From Polytrichum commune (lineage: Eukaryota; Streptophyta; Polytrichopsida; Polytrichales; Polytrichaceae): a stretch of DNA of 60,000 nucleotides. The notes under the pieces were generated by a model. The model worked only from the letters and a program-made list of their open reading frames with translations. It was not told the DNA's origin and ran no database searches. The stretch covers positions 4,280,001 to 4,340,000 of the forward strand of contig OX485809.1 in the NCBI GenBank assembly GCA_950295325.1. Direction: 5' to 3'. Made by a program: the position numbers and the translations under genes. Shown here piece after piece: positions 36,601 through 49,751 of the stretch; the first letter of the stretch is position 1, and each line of letters starts with the position of its first letter.

Positions 36601-39600
36601 TCAACAGAGCGTTGTTGCAACTCTACTGTTATACTCCCCTTATACTCCTCTAGCAATCCTTCAATCCGCCTGCCAAAATTTCAAAAAACGCAATTAATAG
36701 GTCAGTAAAAGGTTAAGATTAGAACCTGAGCATCACCAGATACCTGAGGAATTCTTGCAGGCAATAATGACACTCAAGTCAAATGAAGAGGAAGGCCATT
36801 TTAATTGCATAGCGTTTGAGGAAGCAAAAGAGAACAAACAAACAGACAAGTGCAGAAGAGAATAGCGGAAATAAAGTGATACTAGACCAAAGATCTTATC
36901 ATCCATTGAGGATGCTATTCACACTGATACCATGCTTAATGATTGAGCTGGTTAATGGCAATCGGTCATCGAAAAAGGGAGTGACAAGAAGTCTCACTCT
37001 TTGCACTGGGGAAACCGCGATGAGAGCTTCAACAATGCTGTAAGGGAGAAGGCAACTGTGGTTGGAGTAACTCTAGAATCTCGTAGAACACCTTCAACTA
37101 CGTCCACCCCATCTGATTCTGTGATCTGTAGAGCCAACATTAGGATGTCAATGAAACGCTTTCATGGTTAAACAGAATAGACTGTTTGATTTTTTCTCTA
37201 AAATCTTGAAACGCATCTCTGAATGCAGAGCTTGGTCTGCTCCATTGAAGTTCATAATGCATGATGTCAAAGAATTACTACCCAACTCTTGAGGTCGTTG
37301 CCTTCATGGAAGTGTTTCTCTCCTGCTGAAAGTGCAGTGAGCCTTCCTTGGAGATTATTCTCTTTGAGCATTTGAATTCAAATAATAACCATCTCGGAGA
37401 GATAAGCAAAGAGAAAGGATAAAGTTCAGAAATTATTTGAAAACATTTGAGACTGACTAGCAAGTGATAAAAGAAAGGTGAGGTTTGATTGGAGAAAATT
37501 ATCGTGGATGAACTCATGACAAAATGCTATTACATTGGATAGATGAATTGGCGACTCCTTTTTATAACTTTACGTGTGCATTGTGAAATTTAACCACTAT
37601 ATAAGGCGAGTAACATTATAATGAGTAGAACGTCCACAGCCAATCGCATAACACTCTCACTTTGTGTATTTCAGTGCAAAATTCTACTAAGTTGAAAGGC
37701 TCAACAACGAAAAATGTGACATTAAACAAAAAGAAAGAAAGAAAGAAAAATCCTACTTACAGTCTGAGGATCTTCGCCTTCCAACTCATTGACATAATTG
37801 ACCAGCATATCTCCATATTCTCCAAAGCACCACACTGTCACTTGAGCAAGACTATCCTGCTCACACATGTCAGACAACCTTCAATTTCCTATCCGATACC
37901 TTCAAGCTGCACTATCAGAAAAATGATTCTGGCATGACTACAGATCCCTCTAGACAGAATGCAATGCAAATATTGAGAAAAGATAGAGGATGATAAATTA
38001 TCCTGGAGACACTCAATTAGTAATAAATGCATGACAGCATCATACATCTTAGACCTTGCTCATATATACATCAAAGGATGTCTGGACTATGAGAAGAGTA
38101 TAACTAAGTGCAAGAGAAGGAGCAACCAGAGATAATCGCACATGACCTGCCCACTCCAATATTGAAATGCACGATAAAGCGATCGAACAGTGTAGCCTTG
38201 AAGCTCAGTTGCATTGGTGATGACAACCACCAATGTTCGCATCACCTCCTCAGTCACAAATTTCCCAGCCTAGCAAGGCAAGCAGTATCAGTTTCTTGCA
38301 AAGAGATTGAAGCAGTAGACCATCAATGTACAATTGACTATGCTATTGAGCACTGCATTCAAGTAACACCATTGTCCAAGAAGTTTTATTTCAGGCCTGC
38401 TGTTGAGTAACAGAGGTGATTGAGAGGTGTGTATGGGCCCTCTAGTAAGACCTTAAGAGAATTCCTCAGTTGGCACCCCCAAAGCTACTTTCCCAAGTTA
38501 CTGTTTCCAACAAGCTCATGTCTTTCACCACCTAAGAAATCTACAATTGGTGTTTGATTTCAAACTTGCTCAGTGTGGCCACTCAACAGCTAATTCCATC
38601 AAAACAACAGAGATATCTTACCTCAACCATGAGTAAGATCATTTGATCAATGTACCATTGCTTCGATGGAGGAAATCTGGGAGAAGAACGTGCAAACAAA
38701 CTGTCAGTTGAGGATTGCATGTTCCATAGAGGTCTGAATATTGAACAGAAGGGAAGATCAACACAGATCTTTAAGTGAATTTCGTTGTCTGAGATACAAC
38801 GGAACTCTTTTGATGTGAACATATATTCAGAAGGTGAATTTTAAGATACAGGAAAGTTGTACTTGGCTTCATCACATTTACTTTTGCACAAGAGTGGCAA
38901 TCTTGGCTGCCAGATCCACTTTGAATTCTGGGTCACTAATTTTCAGGTATTCAAGGAGCTCCTTTGTCAAAGCCTTCACATTGCCTTCACTCACAAGATT
39001 GAACACCAGCTCTAATGCCCGCCTCCTAATAGAAACATCTGAGTCCTGCACATTTCAGCACAGTAGCCACACTTCACAAATACTCCTCAATATGTCATTC
39101 AATGGGCCGAAGCAAGACATAAAGTAGTGCATGTAAGAACACAATGAGAGATAATAGATGGATTACTGTTGACTGTCAGTACTGATTGAACATGACCTAT
39201 TTAAGGTGTTTATGAAGCATACGAGGACCTAATCTAAGCTTGGCAAGAGTGCATAACACTACATATTGAGTGCAACAAGAGTTGCCTACAGACAACAGCA
39301 ACCATCACAATCACACATTCAAATGGTGGTCAAGTGGGGAGTCATGTTCCATAATACATTGTTGAAAAGTGAAGACAGCAGAGAATCATATATGCACCTC
39401 CTGTGTCTATAAATTGCACTTTTTATCCACACCAATTTGTTATCTACCTCTAGAATAAATTTACACAATTGTTTTAGGTGGTTTTCAGAAACTGGACATT
39501 ATACCTTGATACACTCCAATATAATTGCCCGGTGACGCTGCACAGCTTTACTGTCTACTGTCACCACCTTGACAAGCGTGTTAAGCGCGACATATCTGCA

Positions 39601-42396
39601 CTTTTACAATGAACTAATAAGAATCTAATATGACACTCATGCAATGACGTTCATTACTCAACCAGCTCATTATACTTGCAATTTCACCCTATAGACTCAC
39701 AATCAATGGTAAGCAGTTTATTGCTGAACAGCTGCTAAACACCACCTGGGCTGATTACATTCACTGACGACATTCAATGTCCAGGACTCATGGGAACCTC
39801 AATCTCGATAAAAACACGTTAAGCCTAAGAAGATACACAATCCATGAAAAATCCAGTGTACCTGATGTTGTTATCCTTATTTGCCAAAAACCGACCCAGA
39901 ATATTGATAGCTAATACTCTAAGACCCCCGATGTCTTCAATTGCCATTATTGTCTGAACACACTCATACAATATAGCATTCCCAGGATTCTTTGTTCCTT
40001 CTGTATTTGTGGCAACCTGCAGAGGTCATCCTTTGTTAATACACAAAAATTGGAAAGAAAGAGAAGAGGATTTGGTCCCATAACCAAGGGTGCAAAACTT
40101 AATATACCATAATCTATAACACTGCATAACCCAATACTCAATTGAAGCATGTTTCCTTCCTACATTATTACAATGCAGGACACCCATCTACTTCTATTCA
40201 ACTGAAGGTGAAATTGAACCTGCGCAAGCACATCACTCATGATATCACTTGATTCACTGTCCCCTTGTCCTATTAGACGCAGAAGTCTGAGAAGCTTGAT
40301 CTGCAACAAAGGGTCTGTGATCCCGCCCACATCGTATTCTGGGGTATAACCACTTATCACCAGGCTCTTCAAAATCCTCACAACTGTTGATACTTGCTGC
40401 ACATACAACACCACCAAATCTACTTACATGAGCTGCTGCGTCTTGGTCTGTTACAATTCTTCAATTTAATCACCATAGCCTCCATTCAAACTTCTAGGCC
40501 TCCCTACTCAACCTAATATTCTACTTGTGTTGATGGCTCTCTTGATGCTCAAATAACAGATCTGAGTGCATTCTCATGATGTGATGTTGCTAATAAACTT
40601 GGAAAGAACAGAGCGTTCCACTAACTAAATAAGACAACGTAATTTGCCTCTATATTAGAGATTACTCGGTGCTAAGATTGTGAGCTTCTCTACTGTCTGC
40701 ACCAGAACCCTCAGAGATTATTGTTTTAGTTGGGAGCAGGGGGACAGGGGGGAATCAGAACTTGGGAGAGAACACAAACCTTCCTGAAATGTTCAAGGGC
40801 TCCATCAGTAGCCTGACAGAGCTCAATGCACAATTTCACTCCTGCAATGAGGACACCATGATGCTTGTCCATGAGGAGATTTGATGCTGGACCTGTGAAC
40901 GACTCACTGAGTTCCGGAACCTTACGTACTATCCGTACTGCGCACAAGGCTGCCTACAAGACCCACGTAACCCCACCCTGCACCAATGAAGCATTGGCCT
41001 TCTCTTGTCTGGAAAACACAGTACTTGCAAGTGATACCAGTAAATTGAATTCAAAACCCTAGTATGGCCCCTACTCCATTTGATACATGCCAAAGACAGA
41101 GCAGATAAAAAAGCACATCACCATTTTTATTTGGTCCACTCACAATTAAACAAGACTTGGATGATATGATTTCAAAACATGAAATGGCCATAATTTATCA
41201 CTATGATGCCATGTCGGCTACCATGCATAACATACTCATCGCATCCATCTTATCAGGTCATAGTCTATTCCTCTCAAATGGTAAAAGAAAGATTAGAAGC
41301 CACAATCAAGGCAAGTAGTTGCCTAATTCATCACCAAGTACACAAATTTGCCCATAGACTCAAAAAAGTGCAGTGGCAATTTGAGTGCTTGGTCTGAAAG
41401 CATTGAAATTTTAAACTGCCCTTGGGCTAAAGATAATCAAATACTTTGAATTGCAGCAAAGTGCATCAGAATCTCACCTTCTTGCGAATGTATGAGTTGT
41501 TATTCTGGAGGTGCTTTTCCACCTCCAAAGAAAGATCTCGAGCCATTTCAGCAGTGCAGATGTTGCCCAGAGCACAAAGCGCCAACCCAGTAACATACTG
41601 ATTTGAGTGATGCAAGTCACTAGCATTGAGTTAAGAGTTCCAAGCCCCTATAATTTGTACACAACTATAAAATTTTGACAAAATAGACCAACACAGAGCA
41701 AATAAATGACTTAGGGATTGGATACTTTTTGACCGAATTGGTGACCAACATGAGCACTTCCTGGCGCTCATCGAGTAGTAACATAAGCCCCAAATAACCA
41801 ATCCGTTTTTCTGGAAAATCACTTGCGGCAATCAACTTGATGCACTCCATCTGCCCAAAGTGTGTGGGGTAGCCTAGCATATGGATAAACATGAGCTTTG
41901 CTACATTGCGATGCCTGTGGTACTGGTTCCCTTCTTTGAAAGCATCCCTCAATGCTGCACATTCTTTTGCAACCACGCCCCTTTCCTCAGCCGCTGTCTT
42001 ACACGTCCGAATAGAACGTATCATGTCTCTACACAATCACAGAGGCAGAGGACCATGTGTCAACAATTTATGGACCTGGCATCATTATGAGTGGCATGCT
42101 CTAACTCAAACCGTCACATGTAAATAGCTCTGTAGCAGCTGCAGTCACAAACTTATGTTCATCAATTATGACCTTCAGAAATTAAAGATATCCACAATCC
42201 CCAAATTGAATTTCCAGGGCATATGACATATATTCAGAACCCGTGTCCTGTACTAACCTACATCATCTATTAGAACAAGAGCAGTACATGCTCTGCAAGA
42301 GCCTGAAAGTTTTGTCTTCAAATTGGGGGAGAGTGGAAAGAAGTACAGGAGTTTTTGGAAAGAGTTTTTGGTCAGTAACCTGAGTCGAGTCCCCAT
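33666..42396 (-). CDS. AP1G1: AP-1 complex subunit gamma (18 coding exons, 886 aa)
   Basis: This is the large gamma subunit of the AP-1 clathrin adaptor, which sorts cargo at the trans-Golgi network/early endosome. Exons: 42396-42380, 42028-41726, 41619-41478, 40953-40780, 40396-40220, 40016-39862, 39595-39505, 39045-38882, 38676-38622, 38269-38147, 37856-37761, 37125-36998, 36669-36565, 36023-35734, 35461-35192, 35029-34860, 34474-34370, 33761-33666. Every phase closes. Intron 14 is GC-AG (GAAG|GCAAGT). The N-terminal trunk (about 1-577) includes [31 protein letters not shown] and [17 protein letters not shown] Ser-rich hinge follows (about 577-763), then the gamma ear (about 764-886) with [12 protein letters not shown] and [10 protein letters not shown]. 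The start has a good context (ACAATGG), and an in-frame stop lies upstream. Length fits the family (Arabidopsis about 876). Confidence 0.95.
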
Positions 42397-43893
42397 TGTG
42401 GTATCCTTGCTTAACCACACCTTACAGTCTGGTCTCAATTCATTCAGGTTCTGCAGCTACCATGCATGATTAATACATGTTCACTGCACTGGGCATAATA
42501 CAACACCACAGTAGACATTCCAATTGTGATCCATTTGCCAATTCCATGCTCTGCAATAAGCACCAGGGGCAGTCAGTTCTCTGCATGAGAGTCATGAATC
42601 TGTAAACAGCCAATACCAAGGGGACATGTGCTTCAATAATTATCAAATCGTCAGACTAGCCAACCCAAGTACATAAAGTGCGGCCAAGCAGACATGTAAG
42701 ACAACAGCACAGTGAGTATTGGATCGCAAAAAGGTTGACACAAGAATGATTGAACCTAAGCCCTGCATTGGCAGGAACAGCAAGGATACAGAACAAAATA
42801 GAATTTGAGTGATGGAGGAAACAACAAAAATTCCCATGACTATGAATCTCTGGATAGCAGTACAACCAAGTGGAGGAGGCACACTCACTGCCTCTGACAG
42901 AAGAATCAGGACGCAGGCAATTCAATAAAGAAACAGCTGCCCATCCTAGTCACTGCAACTGTGTGCCTGATCTAATACCATTAGGCAGAGACCCATTCGT
43001 ACATGAAAGGTTCAGTGGACAATAACAGGAAAGGATTGGAACCAAATGGGGAACTTCAAACAGAACTAGGTCAAATTCAGGACACAAAACTAGGTCAGAC
43101 GGAGATCAGCAAGACACACTAACCTCTCCACGGACAACAGGCCTTAGCCATCAACCAATTTCTTATGTAGACAAGCCAAGACTTTGTGTTCCAGCACTCT
43201 ATACATCCCCTGACCAAAAAAAACCAGGAAAAAAGCAATAGAACGCTGGCAAACTTCCGCAAGTACTCAGCTGGACTGATTGCAAAAGCCATGAGAGAAA
43301 TGCACGTGCGAAAGTAACGTGCTGCACGTCAATACAAAATGCATCTGAACGGGTTCTCACAAGATCTCAAATCTTAGGTTTTCAACCCAATCTTAGGTCT
43401 TTCCGGTTGTAATAAAAGATTGAGGAAAATGGCTCACTTCAATGCAGCTAAAAATGATGAAACCTCCGACCCCCTGAACATCGACGGCAACAGCAAACCA
43501 CTGCCTGAAGAGAATGGATGGACGAGCTTGTGTGACTGTGGTGTTACCCTCAAGTTATTAGGTCATCAATTGGACGAGAGAGGCATAATAGTTCCCCTGT
43601 TCCTCCTACTGTTATGGATCCTTCCCTATCCAATCCACGTACAGAGGTACTAAATAACCTCCCACCTCTACTGATCCAGGAAGAAGATAAAGAGCTGTGA
43701 TATTCTCAAATTCCAGCCATGAATGCTTATGGAAGTGCACCAACATGGACCCTAACAACTGCAAAGAGACGAATCCAAGAATGGGGGAGGGAAGCAGGCA
43801 AAGAGCGAATTGCAGGCGAATCAGAAGAAAACGGATGCAGCAACATCGTGATGGAAACCCCAAGCTTTAGAGTTGGATTTAAACATTTACGAA

Positions 43894-43911
43894 CACACAC
43901 ACACACACACA
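43894..43911. repeat. (AC)n microsatellite
   Basis: Nine AC dinucleotides within the predicted AP-1 gamma leader intron. Confidence 0.9.
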
Positions 43912-44262
43912 CATCTCCACTGCATTTGACCGTGGCCATATGGAGGACAGCTTCAACCGGTCTCCAAATGTGGTCGGAGATCGGGACACTCACCCGCCAA
44001 TCGCGACTTCAGAGACAACACCTCGAAAACCAAAAAAAAAACAAAAATGCAACATCCACATTTGCCCTTGGAATCCCTTCCTTCCACGGAAAGTGTTGCC
44101 GAGGGAGGAGGGAAGCAACCTCAGATACTTACAAATTTCTCGCTGCCGTCAGTAGCGCAAGCTGCAGGAATGATGAGGGAATGAGGCCGCGAGTGGGGCA
44201 GCGGCCGAGGGAGCAATTATTTCGACGACGATTGTGGGAGAATGATGAAGGAGGTGGACCGT

Positions 44263-44286
44263 TTCTCTCTCTCTCTCTCTCTCTCT
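44263..44286. repeat. (CT)n microsatellite at the AP-1 gamma 5' end
   Basis: About 12 CT units on the plus strand (GA on the gene strand), at the predicted untranslated first exon or core promoter. Confidence 0.9.
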
Positions 44287-44527
44287 GTGTCGCGCGCACC
44301 GTAGCTGGCTGACCACGGAGATAGATGAGACTGCAAGCGACACGCTGCCGCAGGAGAGGAGAGAGACGGGACAGTACTTCGGGGCCCTATTGCTGCCCAC
44401 GTAGTAGGGTAGGTAACTTATGCATCCTCTTCACCGCGGCCAAAAAGACGCTGCGTTAGGGAATAAAAGAAACTTACTTTCCGGTAACTAGGTCACCTAG
44501 GCTACCCTTCTTTGGAAGCCTGGGAAG

Positions 44528-45465
44528 CAGTGTCCGTGGAGGTTTCTGGGCTCCACCGGTCAATATCCTAGTTAGTTTCCAAGTCCAGCCGGTCACATAT
44601 TGACATCTTTCGGTTTCTCTTTATTGCTCTGTCTGTAGGACAGCGACTATGCATCGACTTCTATGTTTCAAAAGTAAATTTTTTAACCATTTTGCGTTCA
44701 CACTTGGACGTTACTTGTTCCTATTGTTTATGGTCCAATTTATTTAATGCGGATGGTGAAAGCTTGCATACCTCGGACAGCTAATCAACTAATTCGATTA
44801 TTAGTTAACTACACTAAATAGGTAGATTAGTGTTAGATGCAATAGTTACCTAAAACACTAATTTTCAACTGATATCACAATTAGTGTTTGAATAGGGTTT
44901 GAACAAATTATACCTTTTACGAGGTTCTCATATTCTTCTTCCTTCAATTCTTCATTCCAAGATTTACAAAATATCATCTAACACTAAATGTGCTCATGTA
45001 AATATTTAAAGTTACTACTTGGTACAAATAGTGTTAGAGTTGACATTTAGTGTTCTAACACTATAGAGACAATTTACATTTAGCGTTTTCGTCGACTATT
45101 AGTGTTTCCAACACTAATCTACCTATTTAGTGTAGTTGTCTTTCGTAATTATAGTTGTTCGCAATTTAACCTGCCAAAAAATGTAGTTAACTATAATTGT
45201 TCCCTAAAATGTATTGAAAATTTTTGATTGATTATAATTGGGTATAGGTATAGTAAATAGCCATGAACTGGCATGAGCAAAGTATACAACTATAATTGTA
45301 GTCTTTCATAAGAAAGGATAGAGCCTCACGGTTCTACTGTTTTCTTGTTATATTGAAGTATGTTCTCTATATTCCTCTAAAATGATTAGTCATTTTCCCG
45401 AAGTCTTGAACTTTAAACGGCTATTTCTTCAAACTCAACCGGTTTTATCTATAACTCCTATTAGT
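44528..45465 (+). mobile_element. Dispersed ~230 bp element, copy D, split by an insertion
   Basis: The left half (44,528-44,640: GCAGTGTCCGTGG..., CCAGCCGGTCACATATTGAC, TCTTTCGGTTT) and the right half (45,355-45,465: TTCCTCTAAAATGATTAG..., TTTCTTCAAACTCAACCGG) are parted by about 710 bp of unrelated sequence. That sequence contains a 28-bp perfect inverted-repeat element. The arrangement implies a later insertion into this copy. Confidence 0.5.
44807..45137. mobile_element. MITE with 28-bp perfect terminal inverted repeats
   Basis: 44,807-44,834 (AACTACACTAAATAGGTAG...) is exactly the reverse complement of 45,110-45,137. The interior (about 275 bp) is AT-rich and repeats TTAGTGTT-type words. 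Similar TTTAGTGT ends occur near 3.3, 20.8-21.1, 46.4 and 51.5 kb, so it belongs to a local family. No target duplication is obvious. Confidence 0.75.
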
Positions 45466-45470
45466 GTGGG

Positions 45471-45986
45471 TTGCCCAATGCTGGCACCTTCAATAACAAC
45501 CCCCAAGAAAACACAGTCCCCAATTGGCTACTCCCCTGCACATGTAGTACACAAAGATGTCACTGCAACGCAAGATTTAGACATGATATCCTCCGTGTTA
45601 AAGGACTACCCTATCAAAATGCCCCTCCCAGAGATGTCGACCCTAACCTTACCATACAATTCATTGAATTCACATACTGCAATGACAGATTCTCCCCAAA
45701 AGCAATTGAAGCAAAAAATAATAAATACAACTCACTAATTGCTAGCATTGCTTCCAAAGGATGGAAAATCGAACCACTTATTGTTATCACTGTTGGTGCC
45801 AGAGCGATTGCCCACATCCCATCTATGAAAGCACTAGAGACCAACTTCAAAATACCTATGGCCACCATCAAAAATACTTTCAAAAATATTAACACCATTG
45901 CAATACAATATGCTATGTCTATTCTCCTCCATAAAAGGAGAATTGAAAACCACCAACCACTCCCCCAAAATCCAGACCCCCCATAA
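45471..45986 (+). pseudogene. Retroelement fragment with restriction-endonuclease-like domain (tentative)
   Basis: An open frame of about 171 codons without a clear start reads IQFIEFTYCNDRF, then KNNKYNSLI, GWKIEPLIVITVGARA and SMKALE. The order acidic residue/E.T, K..KY..L, GW, then V..GARG recalls the restriction-like endonuclease region at the C-terminus of some non-LTR retroelements. I infer this from motif spacing only. It follows directly on the right half of a dispersed element and ends PP-stop; no reverse-transcriptase domain is found beside it. Confidence 0.35.
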
Positions 45987-46019
45987 CTCATAACTTAAAA
46001 GATAGGGTAAGGGGCAAAG

Positions 46020-48860
46020 GGTATTATATTAGGCGCATGTTACATTACTAGTTTCTTGTGTCTAAAGTGTCTACTCTCGAAAGGGGGGAGTAGATCTTCT
46101 CCTTCATACCTTTGTCCTGTGGGCTTGGGATTGAAGGTAGATTGAACAGACACTTAATTCACGTCGGTCTCCTTCAGAGACCGAAGTTGTTATTATTATG
46201 TGGGTTGCCGGTTGGAGTTACGTGTTGCTATAAATTTTTAGCAACGTCATCAATTCCTACCAAGTAAGTTATGTCATGTTATTTGATGTGCGTACTAATT
46301 ATTTATGCTATTTGTATTAAAATTGATACTCTTAGTCGATTGTTATAGCATAGTGTAATTCCAAATGGTAACCCACGCTAACATGACTATTTAGTGTGGC
46401 AATTGGTACCCTAGGGTCTAACACCAAAGAAACTCCAAAATGGAGCAATCCTATTCATCGAGAGCAATTTTTTGGACATGAGGATCTTATACTAGGGCCG
46501 GGGTCCAATGTATTGAAAAAATTAAAGTGGTGCTAATGTGGCATCACTTTCTCCCAAATTTTCAACAATCCCCACTCAAGAAAATATCTCTCCTAGTTTG
46601 AGAAACTAGCCTTGAACTCGAAAGTAAGGTCCATTTAGAGATTTCTTAGACCTCGAGATTCTCTGGACATGGACCCTAATGTAAACCCACCCTTATTTGG
46701 GTGGGTGTACACCAATGTTGGACTGGTATATATGATGAATGCATGGGTATCAATATTCAACATCAATAGTGGTATCAAGAACCTACCCATGGGTATCAAA
46801 ATTGCAATACCAATCAAGTATCTCAAAGTGAGAGAATCTTTATATACCCAAGTTATTATTTGGGTCAATAGCATTCTAAACCATATTGATACTATGGTGA
46901 TTTTACCTAGGTACAAAAGTCATTGCATGTCAGGCACACCCTAATGATATTGAAAAAAAATGTTAATTATCCATACCTCCCTGTTATTAAAAAAATGTAA
47001 AATGCTCATGACAAATACCTGAATGGTCAAACATTGGTTTACACTAGGGTCTAAGATCCAAGAAACTCCAAAATCATTTGACCGATCCTTTTCATCAAGA
47101 GAAAAATTTTGGACCTTGAGGAGTTTACAATAGACTTCAAGTCCAATGTAGAAAAAATGAAGTGGCGTCACTCTCCCACCAAATCTTAGCAATTTTTACT
47201 CAAGAAAATACTCCTCCTCTTGTAAGAAAACATATCTTCAACACTTGGTTTCTATCTTGAGTCCGAAAGAAAGGTTCATTAAGGGGTGTTTTGGACCACA
47301 AGTTTCTAGAACCTAGACCTTAATGTAAACATGCCCCTAACCCTTCAAGGACCATGGGGCTCCATGTACGACTTGCGGTAAATATGCGTAATATAGTTAC
47401 TACAATTATTTAGACACCTGATTTAATTCAATCTAATAAGTTTATGCCACTAAATGGTCAACGTCCTCTTAAGAACAAGCAACACGAAGACACGTGCTTA
47501 AAACACATTGGACAATTACATTCTCAAAATGTGTTAACCATTCTAGGTTCAATAATCAACATACTTGGGTTGGGGAGGGGGGGGGGGAGGAGGAGGGACA
47601 CCTATGTGGTCTTCTACAACTCATTGTAAGTGGATTCTTGATGATTCATAACAAGTTGAGATTGGCTCCAAAACTTTATGGAATCGATCTTGGCTTCTTC
47701 GTATACATTTGTAGATGCATATAATATTATGCACCAAGCAAATTTGAGTAGTATTGTAGCTCCCTAGCAGCTTGGGCACGTTTCTCCCTAATAATTAATC
47801 AAAGTGCAAACGTAAGTTAGGCAACCCATAAAATAATATTCTAAAATTGGGAAGATTCATGAAGTAATTATAAACAAGTTAGACATTCATCCAAGTAATT
47901 TCTATAATTCATTAATGGTTTTCCTAACTTCATCTATGGCCACTACAATTAACCTAAACACTTTTCTTAACCAACATTCCTTACCCTAAAGTTTGTCTTT
48001 TATTCGTATTGTTTGAAGACCACAAGTGAGATTGATGCCGCGTGAAGACACTGTTGAAGTTATTTGATGCTACATTGTTGGATTCCAATGAATATCAATT
48101 GCATTATTATGATTCTAGGCTCTCTTTGAATGTTTTGTTTTTTGAACACTCGACGAAACCGATTTCCCATAAATTTAAGCACCTTCAAAATTAATCATTT
48201 TATACCCAAGCTGCTAGAGAGCTACGGTATAAGGTAGCAAACAATAAAAAAAACAACCAAATTAAGGCTTATCTACCTTATGTAAGGTAGAAATACTATA
48301 ACCCGTGAAAAGAAGGTGATTTGCATTGAAGATATGGTTTGACAATCATGAGATAATTTTCCAAGATAGACGAGAAGGATTCATGAAGAATGCAAGTTGT
48401 TTCATATGTTTCTGCCTTATACAAAAAAATGCTACAATTTTTCAAAGTGGAAAGTTGTCCAACCCCCTACTCGTTCACTAGATTCTCCCTACACTGAACA
48501 TAATAATCCGCATTTCCATACAAAACATCGCCTGAATCGGTTACCTCATGAGTACATCAACACTTGACTCCCATTGGCTACACTAAGTGTACATGCATTG
48601 AAGTTGCCGCCGAGCCATGATCCGTTTTAGAAATGGCACTTCACCATTATGACGACGGTCTAGTGCACGGCTAGAGGGTGGTTAACAAGTTATGGTATTT
48701 CTACCTTACACAATTTCTATGAGCATCATCAGGTCTTAAAGTTAGAACAAAGACACATACATACGTGTGTGCATCGCCATTTTAGGTACTAAGTCGTTTA
48801 TTTTACAAATGTCGAGGGATTCCCTTAGGCATTTCTAATTTCATTTGGCACTTGAATTGG
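46020..48860. other. Intergenic, no gene supported
   Basis: AT-rich spacer. It includes an end-like TTTAGTGT/GTGTAATTCCAAAT segment (46,340-46,400) related to the small inverted-repeat family. Two diverged paragraphs also share AACTCCAAAAT...TTTTGGACAT/CTTGAG blocks (46,425-46,620 and 47,050-47,230). A poly-G run occurs near 47,576-47,588. No coding motif is seen. Confidence 0.5.
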
Positions 48861-48865
48861 GTTGG

Positions 48866-49098
48866 TCCAGTGCATGGGATGTTTTTGGGCATTTATAGTC
48901 AGTCAAGATGCTAGTGATTCTAAATCCAGCCGGATACATGTTGACATCTTCCGGTTTTGCTGCTTTATTCATTTGGGGTATATTCCATAGATTCCTCTAA
49001 ATGACCAGTGATTCTCTTGAAGTCTCAAACTTCAACCGGTTATTTCTCAAACTCAACCGGTTCATATGTAACCGACCGCCGGTTCTTCATGGACAGTG
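48866..49098 (+). mobile_element. Dispersed ~230 bp element, copy E (most complete)
   Basis: It begins GTCCAGTGCATGGGATGTTT, passes GATGCTAGTGATTCTAAATC, CATGTTGACATCTTCCGG and CTCAAACTCAACCGGTTCA, and ends ATGGACAGTGG. This copy defines the unit used for the others. It faces an inverted copy 650 bp away. Confidence 0.6.
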
Positions 49099-49751
49099 GA
49101 TTGGTCCATCCATGCACTTCCACATTGAGGGTCACTTCACACACGAGACTGAAGGCCCATGACCATTGCAATCTAAGAGCTCTCATTGGTCGAAAGTGCG
49201 GAGGCCGTCCAAGTTCACTTCACACACGGAGGTGAAGGCCTAAAGGCCCAAAGAAGACTTCATGGATGACAAGCCTATATGGAGTCATACATGGCGGACT
49301 ATGGATATGGTTTGAAGGTCTCCCGAAATTTTTGTCAGGCCCACCTCCCATGATTTTTTTTAATTTTGTTTTCCAGCATGATAGATTCCAAGACAGACAA
49401 ACACCACCGAGTAATTCTCTTGAATTGATAGAGTTTGAGACATATTACATTAAACCGAATCCTCCCCTCTTGTTTCCGCCAACAAAATATGCAATGGTCC
49501 CGCAACATGGTCCGTTCTCACTTCACACTATGCTTGAGGGCCCACGACTACATAAAACAACTTTCCTAACACCCATGGTACGGCCTTTGGATGAGAGTCA
49601 AGGGTCCTCACCATTACAAGGTCACGGCTCTTGGCTCATGTGTGAAGTGGCCTTGAGCTCCCCATACCTGTTGAGCCGGAATTGGCAACTTGTGCAAGGT
49701 AAACATTGTTGTGTGGAGGTTGTGAAGTCAAATTAGCGATTTGCAATTGTT

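Larger units (their letters stand above)
42450..44320 (-). promoter_or_regulatory. AP-1 gamma 5' leader with probable ~1.7 kb leader intron
   Basis: A strong donor (GTAAGTATCT) ends a GA-rich minus-strand leader at 44,133. A CTGCAG acceptor precedes 42,450, in the same exon as the start codon. This gives an untranslated first exon and a leader intron of about 44,132-42,451. A (GA)n run on this strand (44,263-44,286) falls in the first exon or promoter, a common plant leader feature. The transcription start is unknown, and the exon model is inferred. Confidence 0.5.

Noticed and set aside
42380-42450. AP-1 gamma start further upstream (LRPDCKVWLSKDTT before the chosen ATG)
   Set aside because: No ATG occurs between the acceptor and 42,396 in that frame, and the unspliced frame meets a TAG just upstream; the chosen ATG matches family N-termini.
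43719-44312. 197-codon plus-strand open frame
   Set aside because: It crosses the AC and CT microsatellites and lies antisense to the AP-1 gamma leader; the composition is low-complexity and no family motif is seen.
45614-45991. 125-codon minus-strand open frame with hydrophobic stretches
   Set aside because: It is antisense to the endonuclease-like frame, whose motif order supports the plus strand.
49266-49736. 156-codon plus-strand open frame between the inverted element copies
   Set aside because: There is no recognisable motif and the composition looks like translated spacer; it was kept only as part of the composite-unit observation.
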